64,000 nucleotides of DNA. It comes from Sulfurospirillum sp. GTDB taxonomy: Bacteria > Campylobacterota > Campylobacteria > Campylobacterales > Sulfurospirillaceae. The stretch lies in the NCBI GenBank assembly GCA_016744795.1, contig JADGDR010000001.1, forward strand, positions 310,001 to 374,000, read 5' to 3'. The translations under genes were made by a program, and so were the position numbers. The notes under the pieces were generated by a model. The model did no database searches, was not told the DNA's origin, and worked only from the letters and a program-made list of their open reading frames with translations. Of this stretch, positions 35,668 through 44,844 are shown one piece after another. Position 1 is the stretch's first letter; each line of letters starts with the position of its first letter.

Positions 35668-37689
35668 ATGAACAGATATATTAGAATTTCTACTAAACGA
35701 CACATTGGCATTATTGTACTCCTAGTATTTATACTATCTGCTTATATCTATATAGTCTATTCAAATTACACAAACAATAGGAACCTACTTTTAGAAACTG
35801 TTCGACAAAATCAAATTCAACTGGTAAAAGCATATAAACGAAAAATTGATGAAAAACTTTTTTCTCAAAAAAGAGTTATAAAAGCAACTGCAGACTATAT
35901 AAAAACAAAAAACAGACATCGTGATTATTTTCTAATCAAAGAAATTTTAGCACTTACTATAAAAAATGGTAATTTCAGAAGTGTATACATTGGATACCAT
36001 GATGATTTTTTTATAACAGGTATTAATTGGATTGCTCCAGATTGGTATAAGGTTACACAAAGAGAATGGTACATAAAAGTAAAAGAAAAAAATCAAATTG
36101 TTGTTACTAAACCATATCCTGATTCAGATTTAGATTCAAATGTTATCTCTATTGCTGCACCAATATATAAAAACAACAAATTATATGCTGTGTTATCAAG
36201 CGATCTTGTTATAGATGATTTTAGAAGAGATATCCTCTCTTTATTACCTGTAAAAGAAGGTTTTGCTTTAATGATGACAAAAGATGGTGATGTTCTTCTA
36301 CGCCCAGAAAAATTTGGATTCAATATTAAAGAAGATTATTTCAAAAAAATAGCTAAAGATTTTTTTCTAAAACCATCAGGAGTAAATACTTATAATATCA
36401 ATGGCAAAAATTATATTTTTACTTATGACTCTTTAAAGAATAGCGATTGGATTTTTATAACAGTTTTAGATGAAAGCAAAATATATGAAAAACTAAATGA
36501 GAAACTGTTTATTAATTTAATTATTGCTTCTATTCTTGCATTTATTGGTCTTTTTACTTTTTTTTATGTATCTTTTACACAAAGTAAACTTTACGAAAAT
36601 AGACACTTATTAGAGCTCTTTGCCAAAAGTTCTACATGGGGCGTTCTTATGACTAATAAAAATGGCTCTATTGTATTTGTAAATAAAATTTATGAAAAAA
36701 TATTCTCATTTAAAAACAAAAGCTTATACTCTAAAAATATTACTCAAATTTCTCATTTAATAGAGAATAAACAAATTTTTGATAATAAAAAACACTTTTT
36801 TCAATTAGCAAAAGATAACCCTTATAAAATAATCTCTTATAAAATAAAAACTAAAGAATTTGTTTACAATGTTCAAATAACACCTCTATTAAAAGCTCAA
36901 CGAGAATTTGAAGGCATTATAGTTACTATCAATGATATATCGCATGAAGCAGAACTAGAAGAAAAAGAGAGTCAACAAGAACAAATTCTTATTCAAAATA
37001 GTAAAATGGCTGCACTAGGAGAGATGATAAGTGCGATATCACACCAATGGAGACAACCGCTTAGTACCTTACTTCTGCTTATCAGTAATTTAGAAGAGAT
37101 GATAACTCCTGAAAAAATCCCATTAGGAGCAGAGTATTTAAAGCGTTCTCGTGCAAATATTGAACTTATGAATGAAACAATCAAAGCATTTCGTAATTTT
37201 TATAAGGAGAACCTTAATGAAAAAAAATTTAATTTAATACAAATAATAGATGAAATTCTTTTAATTGTAACACCTCAAATGAAGATAAATGGAATCAATA
37301 TTAACTTTCATTATAATAAAAAAGATAGTTATGAATTAGTAGGTTATCCAACTTACTTAAAACAAGTTATACTAAATCTCATAGCCAATGCAAAAGATGA
37401 ACTAACTCAAAAAAGTATCAAAGATATTTATTTTGAAGGTAAAATTCATATTAATCTTGAAAAAAAAGGGCATTTAATTCTTATAAAAGTAGAAGATAAT
37501 GGAAATGGAATAGATGCATCTAAAATTGAAAAAATCTTTAAACCTCTTTTTACAACAAAAGGAGAAGAAGGAACAGGAACTGGTCTTCATCTATGTAAGC
37601 TACTAGTAGAAGAAAAAATGAGTGGTAAAATATACTTAGAAAATTTATTTAACCCAACACGTTTTATAATAGAATTAAGGATTAAGTAG
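35668..37689 (+). CDS. Sensor histidine kinase with Cache-type sensor and PAS domain (HWRQPL type)
   Basis: A 673-residue kinase. A TM helix (about 13-31) is followed by a large periplasmic Cache-like domain (about 32-285, with the 'REWYIKVKEKNQIVVTKPY' ligand-pocket pattern), TM2 (about 287-304), a PAS domain (about 325-425), a phosphorylation site with His459 in ISHQWRQPL, and an ATPase domain (N box 'ILNLIANAKDEL', 'DNGNGI', 'GTGTGLHLCK'). Stop overlaps the regulator start by one base (TAGTG), a tightly coupled pair with the gene at 37689. Likely senses a small ligand of the right-hand reductase. Confidence 0.92.
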   Translation: MNRYIRISTKRHIGIIVLLVFILSAYIYIVYSNYTNNRNLLLETVRQNQIQLVKAYKRKIDEKLFSQKRVIKATADYIKTKNRHRDYFLIKEILALTIKNGNFRSVYIGYHDDFFITGINWIAPDWYKVTQREWYIKVKEKNQIVVTKPYPDSDLDSNVISIAAPIYKNNKLYAVLSSDLVIDDFRRDILSLLPVKEGFALMMTKDGDVLLRPEKFGFNIKEDYFKKIAKDFFLKPSGVNTYNINGKNYIFTYDSLKNSDWIFITVLDESKIYEKLNEKLFINLIIASILAFIGLFTFFYVSFTQSKLYENRHLLELFAKSSTWGVLMTNKNGSIVFVNKIYEKIFSFKNKSLYSKNITQISHLIENKQIFDNKKHFFQLAKDNPYKIISYKIKTKEFVYNVQITPLLKAQREFEGIIVTINDISHEAELEEKESQQEQILIQNSKMAALGEMISAISHQWRQPLSTLLLLISNLEEMITPEKIPLGAEYLKRSRANIELMNETIKAFRNFYKENLNEKKFNLIQIIDEILLIVTPQMKINGININFHYNKKDSYELVGYPTYLKQVILNLIANAKDELTQKSIKDIYFEGKIHINLEKKGHLILIKVEDNGNGIDASKIEKIFKPLFTTKGEEGTGTGLHLCKLLVEEKMSGKIYLENLFNPTRFIIELRIK

Positions 37690-38375
37690 TGGACAAAAGA
37701 CTAAATGTATTGTTAAACAACCTCAATGTGCTTTTAGTAGAAGATGAAATAAACCTAAAACAGATTATTAGTGAATCTATTAACCCATACGTTAAACAGA
37801 TATATGAAGATGTAAATGGATTAGATGGATTAGAAACTTTTCAATATCATGACATTGATTTGATAATCACCGATATAAATATGCTAAGAATGAATGGATT
37901 AAGAATGGTAAGTGAAATTAGAAAATTTAACCCAACTATACCAGTTATATTTTTAACAGCTTATGACACAGATGAAAATATTTTACAAGCAATTGAATTA
38001 AACAATAGTAATCTTTTAAAAAAACCTTTTGATAAAAAACAGTTACTAACCACTATGATGATGACTGTAGGACAAAATTGTGTTAATGACTGTGATATAG
38101 ACCTTTTACATGGATATAAATATTGCAAAAAATCAAAAGAATTAACTTATAAAAAGAATCCTATTGAATTAACGAAGATAGAAAAACGCCTTCTTGAGTT
38201 ACTTATCCATAATAAACAACACACTGTCTCTTTTGAAATAATAGAAAATTACGTTTGGCAAGAAAAAGGTGCAACACCAGAAACAATAAGATCATATATA
38301 AAAAAATTACGAAAAAAAATCCATCCTGAAATTATAAAAAATGTACAAGGCATAGGATATAAGCTGGACATATAA
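37689..38375 (+). CDS. OmpR-family response regulator (module 2)
   Basis: A 228-residue receiver plus winged-helix regulator. Phospho-acceptor D62 lies in LIITDINMLRMNG, and the domain ends with the typical VQGIGYKLDI. The GTG start at 37689 overlaps the kinase stop, so the two are a cognate pair. An 89-base gap leads to the cytochrome/reductase genes, its probable targets. Resembles its left-hand counterpart at 30675-31367 in layout, suggesting that both modules came from one ancestor. Confidence 0.9.
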   Translation: MDKRLNVLLNNLNVLLVEDEINLKQIISESINPYVKQIYEDVNGLDGLETFQYHDIDLIITDINMLRMNGLRMVSEIRKFNPTIPVIFLTAYDTDENILQAIELNNSNLLKKPFDKKQLLTTMMMTVGQNCVNDCDIDLLHGYKYCKKSKELTYKKNPIELTKIEKRLLELLIHNKQHTVSFEIIENYVWQEKGATPETIRSYIKKLRKKIHPEIIKNVQGIGYKLDI

Positions 38376-38464
38376 AAATTTTCAGCAAACTTCTTTATTT
38401 TAAAATTCATAGTTTAATCACACTTTACATATATCATTCATTAATATAAAAATTAAGGAATGAG

Positions 38465-39043
38465 ATGAAAAAAATCTATTTAACTCTTTTGAGTATCATA
38501 ATAACTACTTCAATGTATGCAAAACAAAATGAGGTATTTGCAAAAGTATCTTCACCAGTTTTTTTAAATTCAACACTAAGCAAAACAATTGGAACAGTTC
38601 AAACTGCAACTCCATTAAACATTATCAAAGAGAAAAACAATTCTCTATTAGTTAAAGTAGAGGGATGGAGTGCTGAAGGTTCTGAAACAATTATTTTTAA
38701 AAAAGTAGGGCAAAGAGTTATCTATGCAATTTTAGATGAAAACTCTATAAAAAATATAAAAACAATCAAAACTGTATTAGATGATTATGAAACACCATGG
38801 AATCAAGTAACTATAAATGTATGGATTAAAAAGGAGAATATAGTAAAAGATATTAATATTATTTGGGAAGAAGCATCTACCATATTTAATGGTAGATGTG
38901 GAGGATGCCATCCTGTACCTGAATTGCAACACTTTACAGCAAATCAATGGCCAGGGGTAATTAAATCTATGAAAGATAGAGCAGGATTAATACCAAATGA
39001 GTTTCAATCAGTTGTCAAATATGTACAAAACCATTCAAAATAA
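38465..39043 (+). CDS. Monohaem c-type cytochrome (module 2)
   Basis: A 192-residue exported protein with a signal peptide (about 1-19). One haem site, CGGCH, is near residue 142. The N-terminal part reads 'KVSSPVFLNSTLSKTIGTVQTATPLNIIKEK', an SH3-like fold pattern. It precedes the TorA-like reductase by six bases and matches the plan of the module 1 cytochrome (similar size, haem near the C-terminus). Likely the direct electron donor to the reductase. Confidence 0.85.
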   Translation: MKKIYLTLLSIIITTSMYAKQNEVFAKVSSPVFLNSTLSKTIGTVQTATPLNIIKEKNNSLLVKVEGWSAEGSETIIFKKVGQRVIYAILDENSIKNIKTIKTVLDDYETPWNQVTINVWIKKENIVKDINIIWEEASTIFNGRCGGCHPVPELQHFTANQWPGVIKSMKDRAGLIPNEFQSVVKYVQNHSK

Positions 39044-39049
39044 GGAAAA

Positions 39050-41512
39050 ATGATGAAAAATATAAGTCGTAGAAGTTTTATAAAAGGAACTGGAGCATTA
39101 ACATCAGTTGCCCTAACAGGACACTTAAGTGCTAATCCGTTAATTAGCAGAGCAATAGAAGATAAATCAAAACCAATAAGTGCTTCACACTTTGGTGCAT
39201 TCAGAGCACATGTAAGAGGTGGACAATTCACAGGCGTTACTCCTTTTGAAGATGATGTAGCTCCTAGTCCTATGATTAATGCTTTGCCTAGTAGAACATA
39301 TGCAAAAACGCGTGTAGAATACCCTATGGTAAGAGAAGGTTTTTTAAAACATGGACATAAAAGTGATACGTCTAAACGTGGTTCAGATAAATTTGTTCGT
39401 GTTAGTTGGGATAAAGCACTAGATTTAGTTACATCAGAGATAAAACGTGTACAAAAAGAGTATGGATATAAAAGTATTTATGCAGGAAGCTATGGTTGGT
39501 ATTGTACTGGAAAACTACATAATCCTCAAAGGCTTATGAACAGAATGATGAAAATTTCTGGAGGTTATGTTGGAAGAACTGGCGATTATTCAACAGCTGC
39601 TGCACAAGTTATTATGCCTCATGTTGTTGGAAGTATAGAAGTTTATGAGCAACAAACTTCATGGCCACTTGTTTTAAAACATGCAAAAAATGTTGTTTTT
39701 TGGGGTGCTAATCCAATGGTTACATGCCAAATAGAGTGGGATGTTGCAGGGCATGGTGCATTCCCTTATTTAGCAGAGTTAAAAAAACTACATAAAAAAG
39801 GTAATGTACGCGTTTATTCTGTTGATCCTGTTACTACTGATACAGCAATGTATTTTAATGCAACACAAATTAAACCAAATCCAAATACAGATACAGCCAT
39901 GATGCTCGGCATGATGCATTATCTATACAGTACAAAACAATATGATGAAAAATTTGTAAAAAAATATACTGTTGGTTTCAATAAATTTAAAAATTATCTT
40001 CTAGGTGAAACTGATAAAACTCCTAAAACTCCTAAATGGGCATCAAAAATTTGTGGTGTAAGTGCAAAAACAATTGAAAATTTTGCTCAAGAATTAAAAA
40101 CAAATAAAACTATGCTAATGGCAGGCTGGGCAGTTCAAAGAGCTGATCATGGTGAACAATTTCACTGGATGCTTGTAACTCTAGCAACAATGTTAGGACA
40201 AATTGGAGTTCCTGGTTGTGGATTTGGTCTAAGTTATCACTACTCAAATGGTGGAACACCTACAGCATCAGCACCAGGGCTTGGTGGTATTTCAACTACT
40301 ATTAATAGTGATAAAAAAGGACCATGGAAAGACTACAAAACGTTTAACATACCTTGTGCAAGAATGGTAGATATGATTTCAAATCCTGGTAAAAAAATTG
40401 ATTTTAACGGTAAAGAGATTACGTATCCAGAAATAAAAATGGTTTACTGGACAAGTGGAAACCCTTTTCACCATCATCAAGATAGAAATACAATGATAGA
40501 AGCTTGGAAAAAACTGGAAACTTTTATTGTTCATGACCCATTTTGGACTCCAACTGCAAGAATGGCAGATATAGTTCTTCCTGCTACTACTGAAATAGAG
40601 AGAGATGATATTGAGGTAATTGGTGATTACAATAGCAGTCATATTATTGCTATGAAAAAAGCTATTCAACCAGTCAAAGAATCTAAAGACGATTATGAAA
40701 TTTGTCGTCTTATTAGTAAACGTTTAGGTTATGAAACTGAGTTTACAGATGGTAAAGCAACTCAAATGGACTGGATAAAAGAGTTTTACAATAATGCAAA
40801 AGATCAAGCTAGTCAAAAAAATATATCTATGCCATCTTTTGATAAATTTTGGGAAAAAGGTTTTGTGAAGTTTGAAGTTAGTGAAAAAGCAAAAAACTTT
40901 ACTCGATACGAAGATTTTAGAAAAAATCCAATGTTAAATCCACTAGGAACACCGTCTGGAAAAATTGAAATAACTTCTAGAACGATTGCTAAATTCAAAT
41001 ATGATGATTGTCCATCACACCCTTCTTGGATTGAACCAAAAGAGTGGTTAGGATCAAAAATAGCAAAAAAATATCCTTTACATGTACTCTCTCCTCATCC
41101 AAAGTATAGACTCCATTCTCAACTATCGAATACTTGGTTAAGAGACTTATATGAAATTCAAGGAAGAGAGCCTGTCTGGCTAAATCCTATTGATGCAAAA
41201 AAACGTGGTATCAAAAATGGTGATGTAGTTAAGATATTTAACACAAGAGGTGCAACTCTCGCTGGAGCTATTGTAACAAACAATGTAATGCAAGGTGTTA
41301 TTATGATAGCAGAAGGTGGTTGGTATGATCCACAAGATCCAAGCCAAAAAGGTACAATATGTAAACATGGTGATGTTAATCAATTAACAATTGATAAAGG
41401 TACATCCAAATTAGCACAAGGAAATATTGCTAACACAGTTTTAGCTGATATAGAAAAATATACTGGTAAACTTCCAGATATTACTGTTTTCAACAAACCT
41501 AATATTATCTAG
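39050..41512 (+). CDS. torA: TMAO/DMSO reductase TorA-like, Tat-exported (module 2)
   Basis: An 820-residue periplasmic molybdoenzyme that reduces TMAO or a related N-/S-oxide in anaerobic respiration. Twin-arginine motif SRRSFIKG at 6-13. The active-site Tyr/Trp pair is in AGSYGWYCTGKLH (about 145-157), the molybdenum serine is Ser181 in RTGDYSTAAAQV, and the TorA/DMSOR signature VYEQQTSWPLVL follows. No N-terminal FeS cysteines. Two ATGs occur at 39050 and 39053; the second is better spaced from AAGGA. A large hairpin at 41523-41555 ends the module. It is closer to typical TorA than the module 1 enzyme. Confidence 0.9.
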   Translation: MMKNISRRSFIKGTGALTSVALTGHLSANPLISRAIEDKSKPISASHFGAFRAHVRGGQFTGVTPFEDDVAPSPMINALPSRTYAKTRVEYPMVREGFLKHGHKSDTSKRGSDKFVRVSWDKALDLVTSEIKRVQKEYGYKSIYAGSYGWYCTGKLHNPQRLMNRMMKISGGYVGRTGDYSTAAAQVIMPHVVGSIEVYEQQTSWPLVLKHAKNVVFWGANPMVTCQIEWDVAGHGAFPYLAELKKLHKKGNVRVYSVDPVTTDTAMYFNATQIKPNPNTDTAMMLGMMHYLYSTKQYDEKFVKKYTVGFNKFKNYLLGETDKTPKTPKWASKICGVSAKTIENFAQELKTNKTMLMAGWAVQRADHGEQFHWMLVTLATMLGQIGVPGCGFGLSYHYSNGGTPTASAPGLGGISTTINSDKKGPWKDYKTFNIPCARMVDMISNPGKKIDFNGKEITYPEIKMVYWTSGNPFHHHQDRNTMIEAWKKLETFIVHDPFWTPTARMADIVLPATTEIERDDIEVIGDYNSSHIIAMKKAIQPVKESKDDYEICRLISKRLGYETEFTDGKATQMDWIKEFYNNAKDQASQKNISMPSFDKFWEKGFVKFEVSEKAKNFTRYEDFRKNPMLNPLGTPSGKIEITSRTIAKFKYDDCPSHPSWIEPKEWLGSKIAKKYPLHVLSPHPKYRLHSQLSNTWLRDLYEIQGREPVWLNPIDAKKRGIKNGDVVKIFNTRGATLAGAIVTNNVMQGVIMIAEGGWYDPQDPSQKGTICKHGDVNQLTIDKGTSKLAQGNIANTVLADIEKYTGKLPDITVFNKPNII

Positions 41513-41522
41513 GTTTAATCTT

Positions 41523-41555
41523 ATATAATGGTAAAAATTATTTTTACCATTATAT
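41523..41555. terminator. Perfect 15-bp stem-loop after the TorA-like gene
   Basis: ATATAATGGTAAAAA pairs fully with TTTTTACCATTATAT around a TTA loop. The A- and T-rich arms allow termination on either strand, but no T-run follows outside the stem. It marks the end of the plus-strand reductase module. Confidence 0.55.
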
Positions 41556-41642
41556 CTCTGCAATTCTAAATTTATACCACTTTTTCAACACTTTTTTTTG
41601 ATAAAATAAAATTTATAAAGAAATAATGTAACGTTTTTATGT

Positions 41643-41681
41643 TAAAATAGTGACTTAAAGGTTACATTTGACTTTAGTCAA
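41643..41681 (+). promoter_or_regulatory. petABC promoter with FNR/CRP-type palindrome
   Basis: An extended -10 (TGTTAAAAT, hexamer 41643-41648) predicts a start near 41655. A perfect 14-bp palindrome TTGAC-TTTA-GTCAA lies at 41668-41681, centred about 20 bases downstream of it, where binding of a Crp/Fnr-type regulator would repress. The gap 41513-41736 holds nothing else apart from the hairpin above. Confidence 0.5.
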
Positions 41682-41736
41682 GTGTTTTCTTTAACTAAAG
41701 AAGATAGAATAAATCAAACTAACGAAAGGAATATTA

Positions 41737-42240
41737 ATGGCAGTTAAGCAAAGTAGAAGAGACTTTCTTGGCATGGCATTTGGTGGTGTCGCTGCTGTTG
41801 GTGGTATTATATCACTAGGAGCAATGAAAAAAACTTGGGATCCACTCCCAAGTGTACAAGCCGCTGGATTTACCACTGTCGATCTCTCACCATTAGAAGA
41901 TGGAGAGCTCATGACAACACAATGGAGAGGTAAGCCAATTTTTGTCTTAAAAAAATCTGCAGATATAAAGAAAAATGTAAACAGAGATGTAATCGTAAAT
42001 AACACTAACTATACTGTAATAGTTGGACTCTGTACACATCTTGGTTGTATTCCAACTTGGAAACCATCATCTAAGAAATTTAAATGTGCATGTCATGGTG
42101 GAGAATTTGATGCAAGTGGTGTAAACACTTTTGGTCCTCCTCCTCGTCCTATGGATATACCTCCATTTAAGATTGATGGTACGAAACTTGTTTTGGGCGA
42201 AGAAGGTCCAGAATACAAAAAACTTGTAGCTAAAGTGTAG
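41737..42240 (+). CDS. petA: Ubiquinol/menaquinol-cytochrome c reductase, Rieske iron-sulphur subunit
   Basis: The 167-residue Rieske protein of the bc1 complex, which accepts electrons from quinol. A Tat-type N-terminus (SRRDFLGMAFG) leads a TM helix; the [2Fe-2S] ligands are in CTHLGC (about 96-101) and CACHGG (about 115-120). Directly followed by petB (10-base gap) and petC, the standard campylobacterial order. Confidence 0.95.
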   Translation: MAVKQSRRDFLGMAFGGVAAVGGIISLGAMKKTWDPLPSVQAAGFTTVDLSPLEDGELMTTQWRGKPIFVLKKSADIKKNVNRDVIVNNTNYTVIVGLCTHLGCIPTWKPSSKKFKCACHGGEFDASGVNTFGPPPRPMDIPPFKIDGTKLVLGEEGPEYKKLVAKV

Positions 42241-42249
42241 GGGTAAAAT

Positions 42250-43494
42250 ATGGCAGAAATAACAAAGGCTAATGGCATTGGTGATTGGTTTGACCAACGT
42301 TTAGCAACAAAAAAATTAGCAAAAGTGATGATGACGGAGTATTGGATTCCAAAAAATATTAACTTTTTATGGGCAATGGGTGTTGTTTTAGTTGTTCTAT
42401 TTACAGTTCTTATTGTAACTGGAATTTTTCTTTTAATGTACTATAAACCAGATGTAAACTTAGCGTTTGATAGTGTAAACTATACTATTATGCAAGAAGT
42501 TGAATATGGATGGTTATGGAGGCATATGCACGGTGTTGCTGCTTCTATGATATTTTTAGTTATCTATATACATATGTTTACTGGTCTTTATTACGGCTCT
42601 TATAAAAAAGGTCGTGAGATGATTTGGCTAACTGGAATGGCACTTTTTGGTATGTTCTCTGCTGAAGCATTTAGTGGATATATGTTACCTTGGGGACAGA
42701 TGAGTTACTGGGCTGCACAGGTTATTACTAACCTATTTGGTGGAATTCCTGTAATTGGTGATGCTCTTGTTGTTTGGATTCGTGGTGACTTTACTGTTGC
42801 TGATCCTACTCTTACAAGATTTTTCATGCTTCATGTATTTTTACTTCCTTTAGTAATTATCATGCTTATCGTAGTTCACTTCTATTCTCTAAGAATACCT
42901 CACGTAAACAATCAAGAGGGTGAAGATTTAAATTTTGATAAAGAATCAGAAAAATACTTAGCAGGAAATAAAAAAGAGTCAAAAGTAGTACCTTTTTGGC
43001 CGGTCTTTTTATCTAAAGATTTCTTTGTTGTTGGTATAGCTATGACAGTTTTCTTTTATTTAGTATTCTATCATTTCAACTTTGCAATGGATCCAATTAA
43101 CTTTGAACCAGCTAACTCTATGAAAACACCAGCTCATATCTATCCTGAATGGTATTTCTTATGGAGTTATGAAGTTCTTAGAGGTTTCTTTTTTGATATT
43201 GCTGGAATGGCAGCTATGGATATAGGACTTGCTGCATTTGGTTTTGCAAATATTGCTTTTATGCTTATTCCTTTCTTAGACAGAGATTCAAGTGTTAAAC
43301 CAGCTCATAAACGTCCTCTTTTCAAGATTTGGTTCTGGGCACTTCTAATAGACATGATAGTCCTTACAGTCTATGGAAAGCTTCCTCCATTAGGAATTAA
43401 TACTTATATAGGATTTGGTGCAGCTATAACATTCTTAATTCTATTCGCAGTTCTTCCATTTATAACGAAAAAAGATGCAGGGGGTGCTTCATGA
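42250..43494 (+). CDS. petB: Cytochrome b subunit of the bc1 complex
   Basis: A 414-residue integral membrane protein carrying the two b haems and both quinone sites. It has about nine TM helices; the first histidine pair is seen in GWLWRHMHGVAASM and the second in RFFMLHVFLLPL with MLIVVHFYS. The PEWYF motif (Q-site) is present in AHIYPEWYFLWSYE. Length is typical of the full-length cytochrome b of epsilonproteobacteria. Its stop overlaps petC by four bases (ATGA). Confidence 0.97.
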   Translation: MAEITKANGIGDWFDQRLATKKLAKVMMTEYWIPKNINFLWAMGVVLVVLFTVLIVTGIFLLMYYKPDVNLAFDSVNYTIMQEVEYGWLWRHMHGVAASMIFLVIYIHMFTGLYYGSYKKGREMIWLTGMALFGMFSAEAFSGYMLPWGQMSYWAAQVITNLFGGIPVIGDALVVWIRGDFTVADPTLTRFFMLHVFLLPLVIIMLIVVHFYSLRIPHVNNQEGEDLNFDKESEKYLAGNKKESKVVPFWPVFLSKDFFVVGIAMTVFFYLVFYHFNFAMDPINFEPANSMKTPAHIYPEWYFLWSYEVLRGFFFDIAGMAAMDIGLAAFGFANIAFMLIPFLDRDSSVKPAHKRPLFKIWFWALLIDMIVLTVYGKLPPLGINTYIGFGAAITFLILFAVLPFITKKDAGGAS

Positions 43495-44357
43495 GAGAAT
43501 TAAAAATACTTGGTGTTGTGATATTTTTTACAGCATTAATATATATAGGTGTTGAACCTTTTGCTCACTCACAAATGCATCCTCATGTTGCTCCAGCTGA
43601 TTTCGAGTTTAAAGATTTACCAAAACAAACAAAAACTGGAGATGCAATAAAAGGTGCTGAAAACTTTATGAATGCAGGTTGTATAGGCTGTCATGGACTA
43701 AAGTCACAAGGTATGCCTAGTCCTATGGACGATGCAACTGCATCAGCTTCATTTGGTGTTGTTCCACCAGATTTAAGTAGTGCAGGACTTATCTATGATA
43801 GTGATTTTCTTGCTGCACTTATAAAAAACCCTACTGTTGCTCTTAAAGTTGAACATAAATTTAGTGAAACAAAACTTCACCCTATGACTCAGTTTTATGG
43901 TTTAGGTGGTGATATTGACCAAGAGATAGCGGACATTGTTGCATATCTTAAATCAGTGGCTCCTAAATCTTTAAAAAATGATGAAGTATTTGCAGATGCT
44001 TGTCAAAGATGTCACGATATGAAGTACGCTAACAAATCTAGAAATAGTGATACTGCATTACTAACAAAATATATGGGAAGTACTCCTCCTGATCTCTCTA
44101 TGATGATTAGATCTAAAGGTGATACTTTTCTAAAAACATTTATCAATAACCCTCAAAAGCAACTAAAAGGTACTGCTATGCCTAGAGTTGGTCTTACCAA
44201 AGATGCTCAAGAACAAGTTATTGCTTATATGCAAAACACTGGTGATAGAAAAAAGTCAGAACGTGAATCACTTGGGGTAAAAGTTATAGGTTTTATGTTT
44301 ATCTTCACTATATTAGCTTACCTTTGGAAAGTTAAAATTTGGAGAGAAGTACACTAA
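43491..44357 (+). CDS. petC: Diheme cytochrome c1 subunit of the bc1 complex
   Basis: A 288-residue protein that passes electrons from the Rieske centre to soluble cytochrome c. N-terminal TM helix near 5-22, two haem-binding sites CIGCH (about 64) and CQRCH (about 163), and a C-terminal TM helix (about 262-280). The diheme c1 with tandem c-domains is the form found in Campylobacterota. Ends the petABC operon and is followed immediately by a strong hairpin. Confidence 0.95.
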   Translation: MRELKILGVVIFFTALIYIGVEPFAHSQMHPHVAPADFEFKDLPKQTKTGDAIKGAENFMNAGCIGCHGLKSQGMPSPMDDATASASFGVVPPDLSSAGLIYDSDFLAALIKNPTVALKVEHKFSETKLHPMTQFYGLGGDIDQEIADIVAYLKSVAPKSLKNDEVFADACQRCHDMKYANKSRNSDTALLTKYMGSTPPDLSMMIRSKGDTFLKTFINNPQKQLKGTAMPRVGLTKDAQEQVIAYMQNTGDRKKSERESLGVKVIGFMFIFTILAYLWKVKIWREVH

Positions 44358-44391
44358 AAAAGAGGTGGCATATAATTGCCACCTCTTTTTT
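44356..44391 (+). terminator. Strong intrinsic terminator between petC and the next gene
   Basis: A perfect 15-bp stem: AAAAAAGAGGTGGCA, loop TATAAT, TGCCACCTCTTTTTT. It begins two bases before the petC stop codon ends and finishes 15 bases before the next ATG (44407). Confidence 0.85.
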
Positions 44392-44406
44392 AAAAAGGAG
44401 ATTTAT

Positions 44407-44811
44407 ATGAAATTAAAAAATATTTTATTAGCATTGGCTATTCTTTGTACCGTCTCTTTTGCTGAAACTCCAAAAGAGTTAAATGCAAGAACAATGATAG
44501 GTATGGAGAGTGGACTTAACAATATACAAAAAGGATTTCTTTATAATAATCTTGATTTAGTCAAATATGGTGCTGATCAAATTATGAAAGAGAATACTGC
44601 ATATCATGATAGAAAAGTGATCAAAGCAATCCTTCCAAAAGGAAAACAGCAGATGGAGAATATTGCAATGATTACTGCTTCACGCGTTGATAACTCTATT
44701 ACTGAACTAAAAACATATATTGAACTAAAAGATGTCCGTAAAGCACAAGATTCATTTATAAATATAATTAAAGCCTGTACTGACTGTCATAATATTATAA
44801 GAGGTTGGTAG
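44407..44811 (+). CDS. Small exported monohaem c-type cytochrome-like protein
   Basis: A 134-residue periplasmic protein. ATG at 44407 follows AAAAAGGAG. A Sec signal peptide ends at about residue 17 (SFA); the mature part is alpha-helical, with one haem site CTDCH close to the C-terminus (about 126-130), like helical monohaem cytochromes of the c' type. Separated from petC by a terminator but so close that read-through or its own promoter must supply transcript. Possibly a bc1 electron acceptor; the exact role is not known. Confidence 0.8.
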   Translation: MKLKNILLALAILCTVSFAETPKELNARTMIGMESGLNNIQKGFLYNNLDLVKYGADQIMKENTAYHDRKVIKAILPKGKQQMENIAMITASRVDNSITELKTYIELKDVRKAQDSFINIIKACTDCHNIIRGW

Positions 44812-44818
44812 TATTTTA

Positions 44819-44844
44819 GGAGGGGAATTTCCCTCCTTCTTTTT
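44819..44844 (+). terminator. Hairpin terminator after the small cytochrome
   Basis: GGAGGG and CCCTCC arms around a GAATTT loop, followed by TTCTTTTT at 44837-44844, between the plus-strand cytochrome and the convergent accA gene. Confidence 0.75.

Noticed and set aside
42067-42297. Opposite-strand ORFs over petA, and similar shadows over acpP, mnmG and CobN
   Set aside because: They lie within strongly conserved genes, lack ribosome sites and show no protein-like composition.
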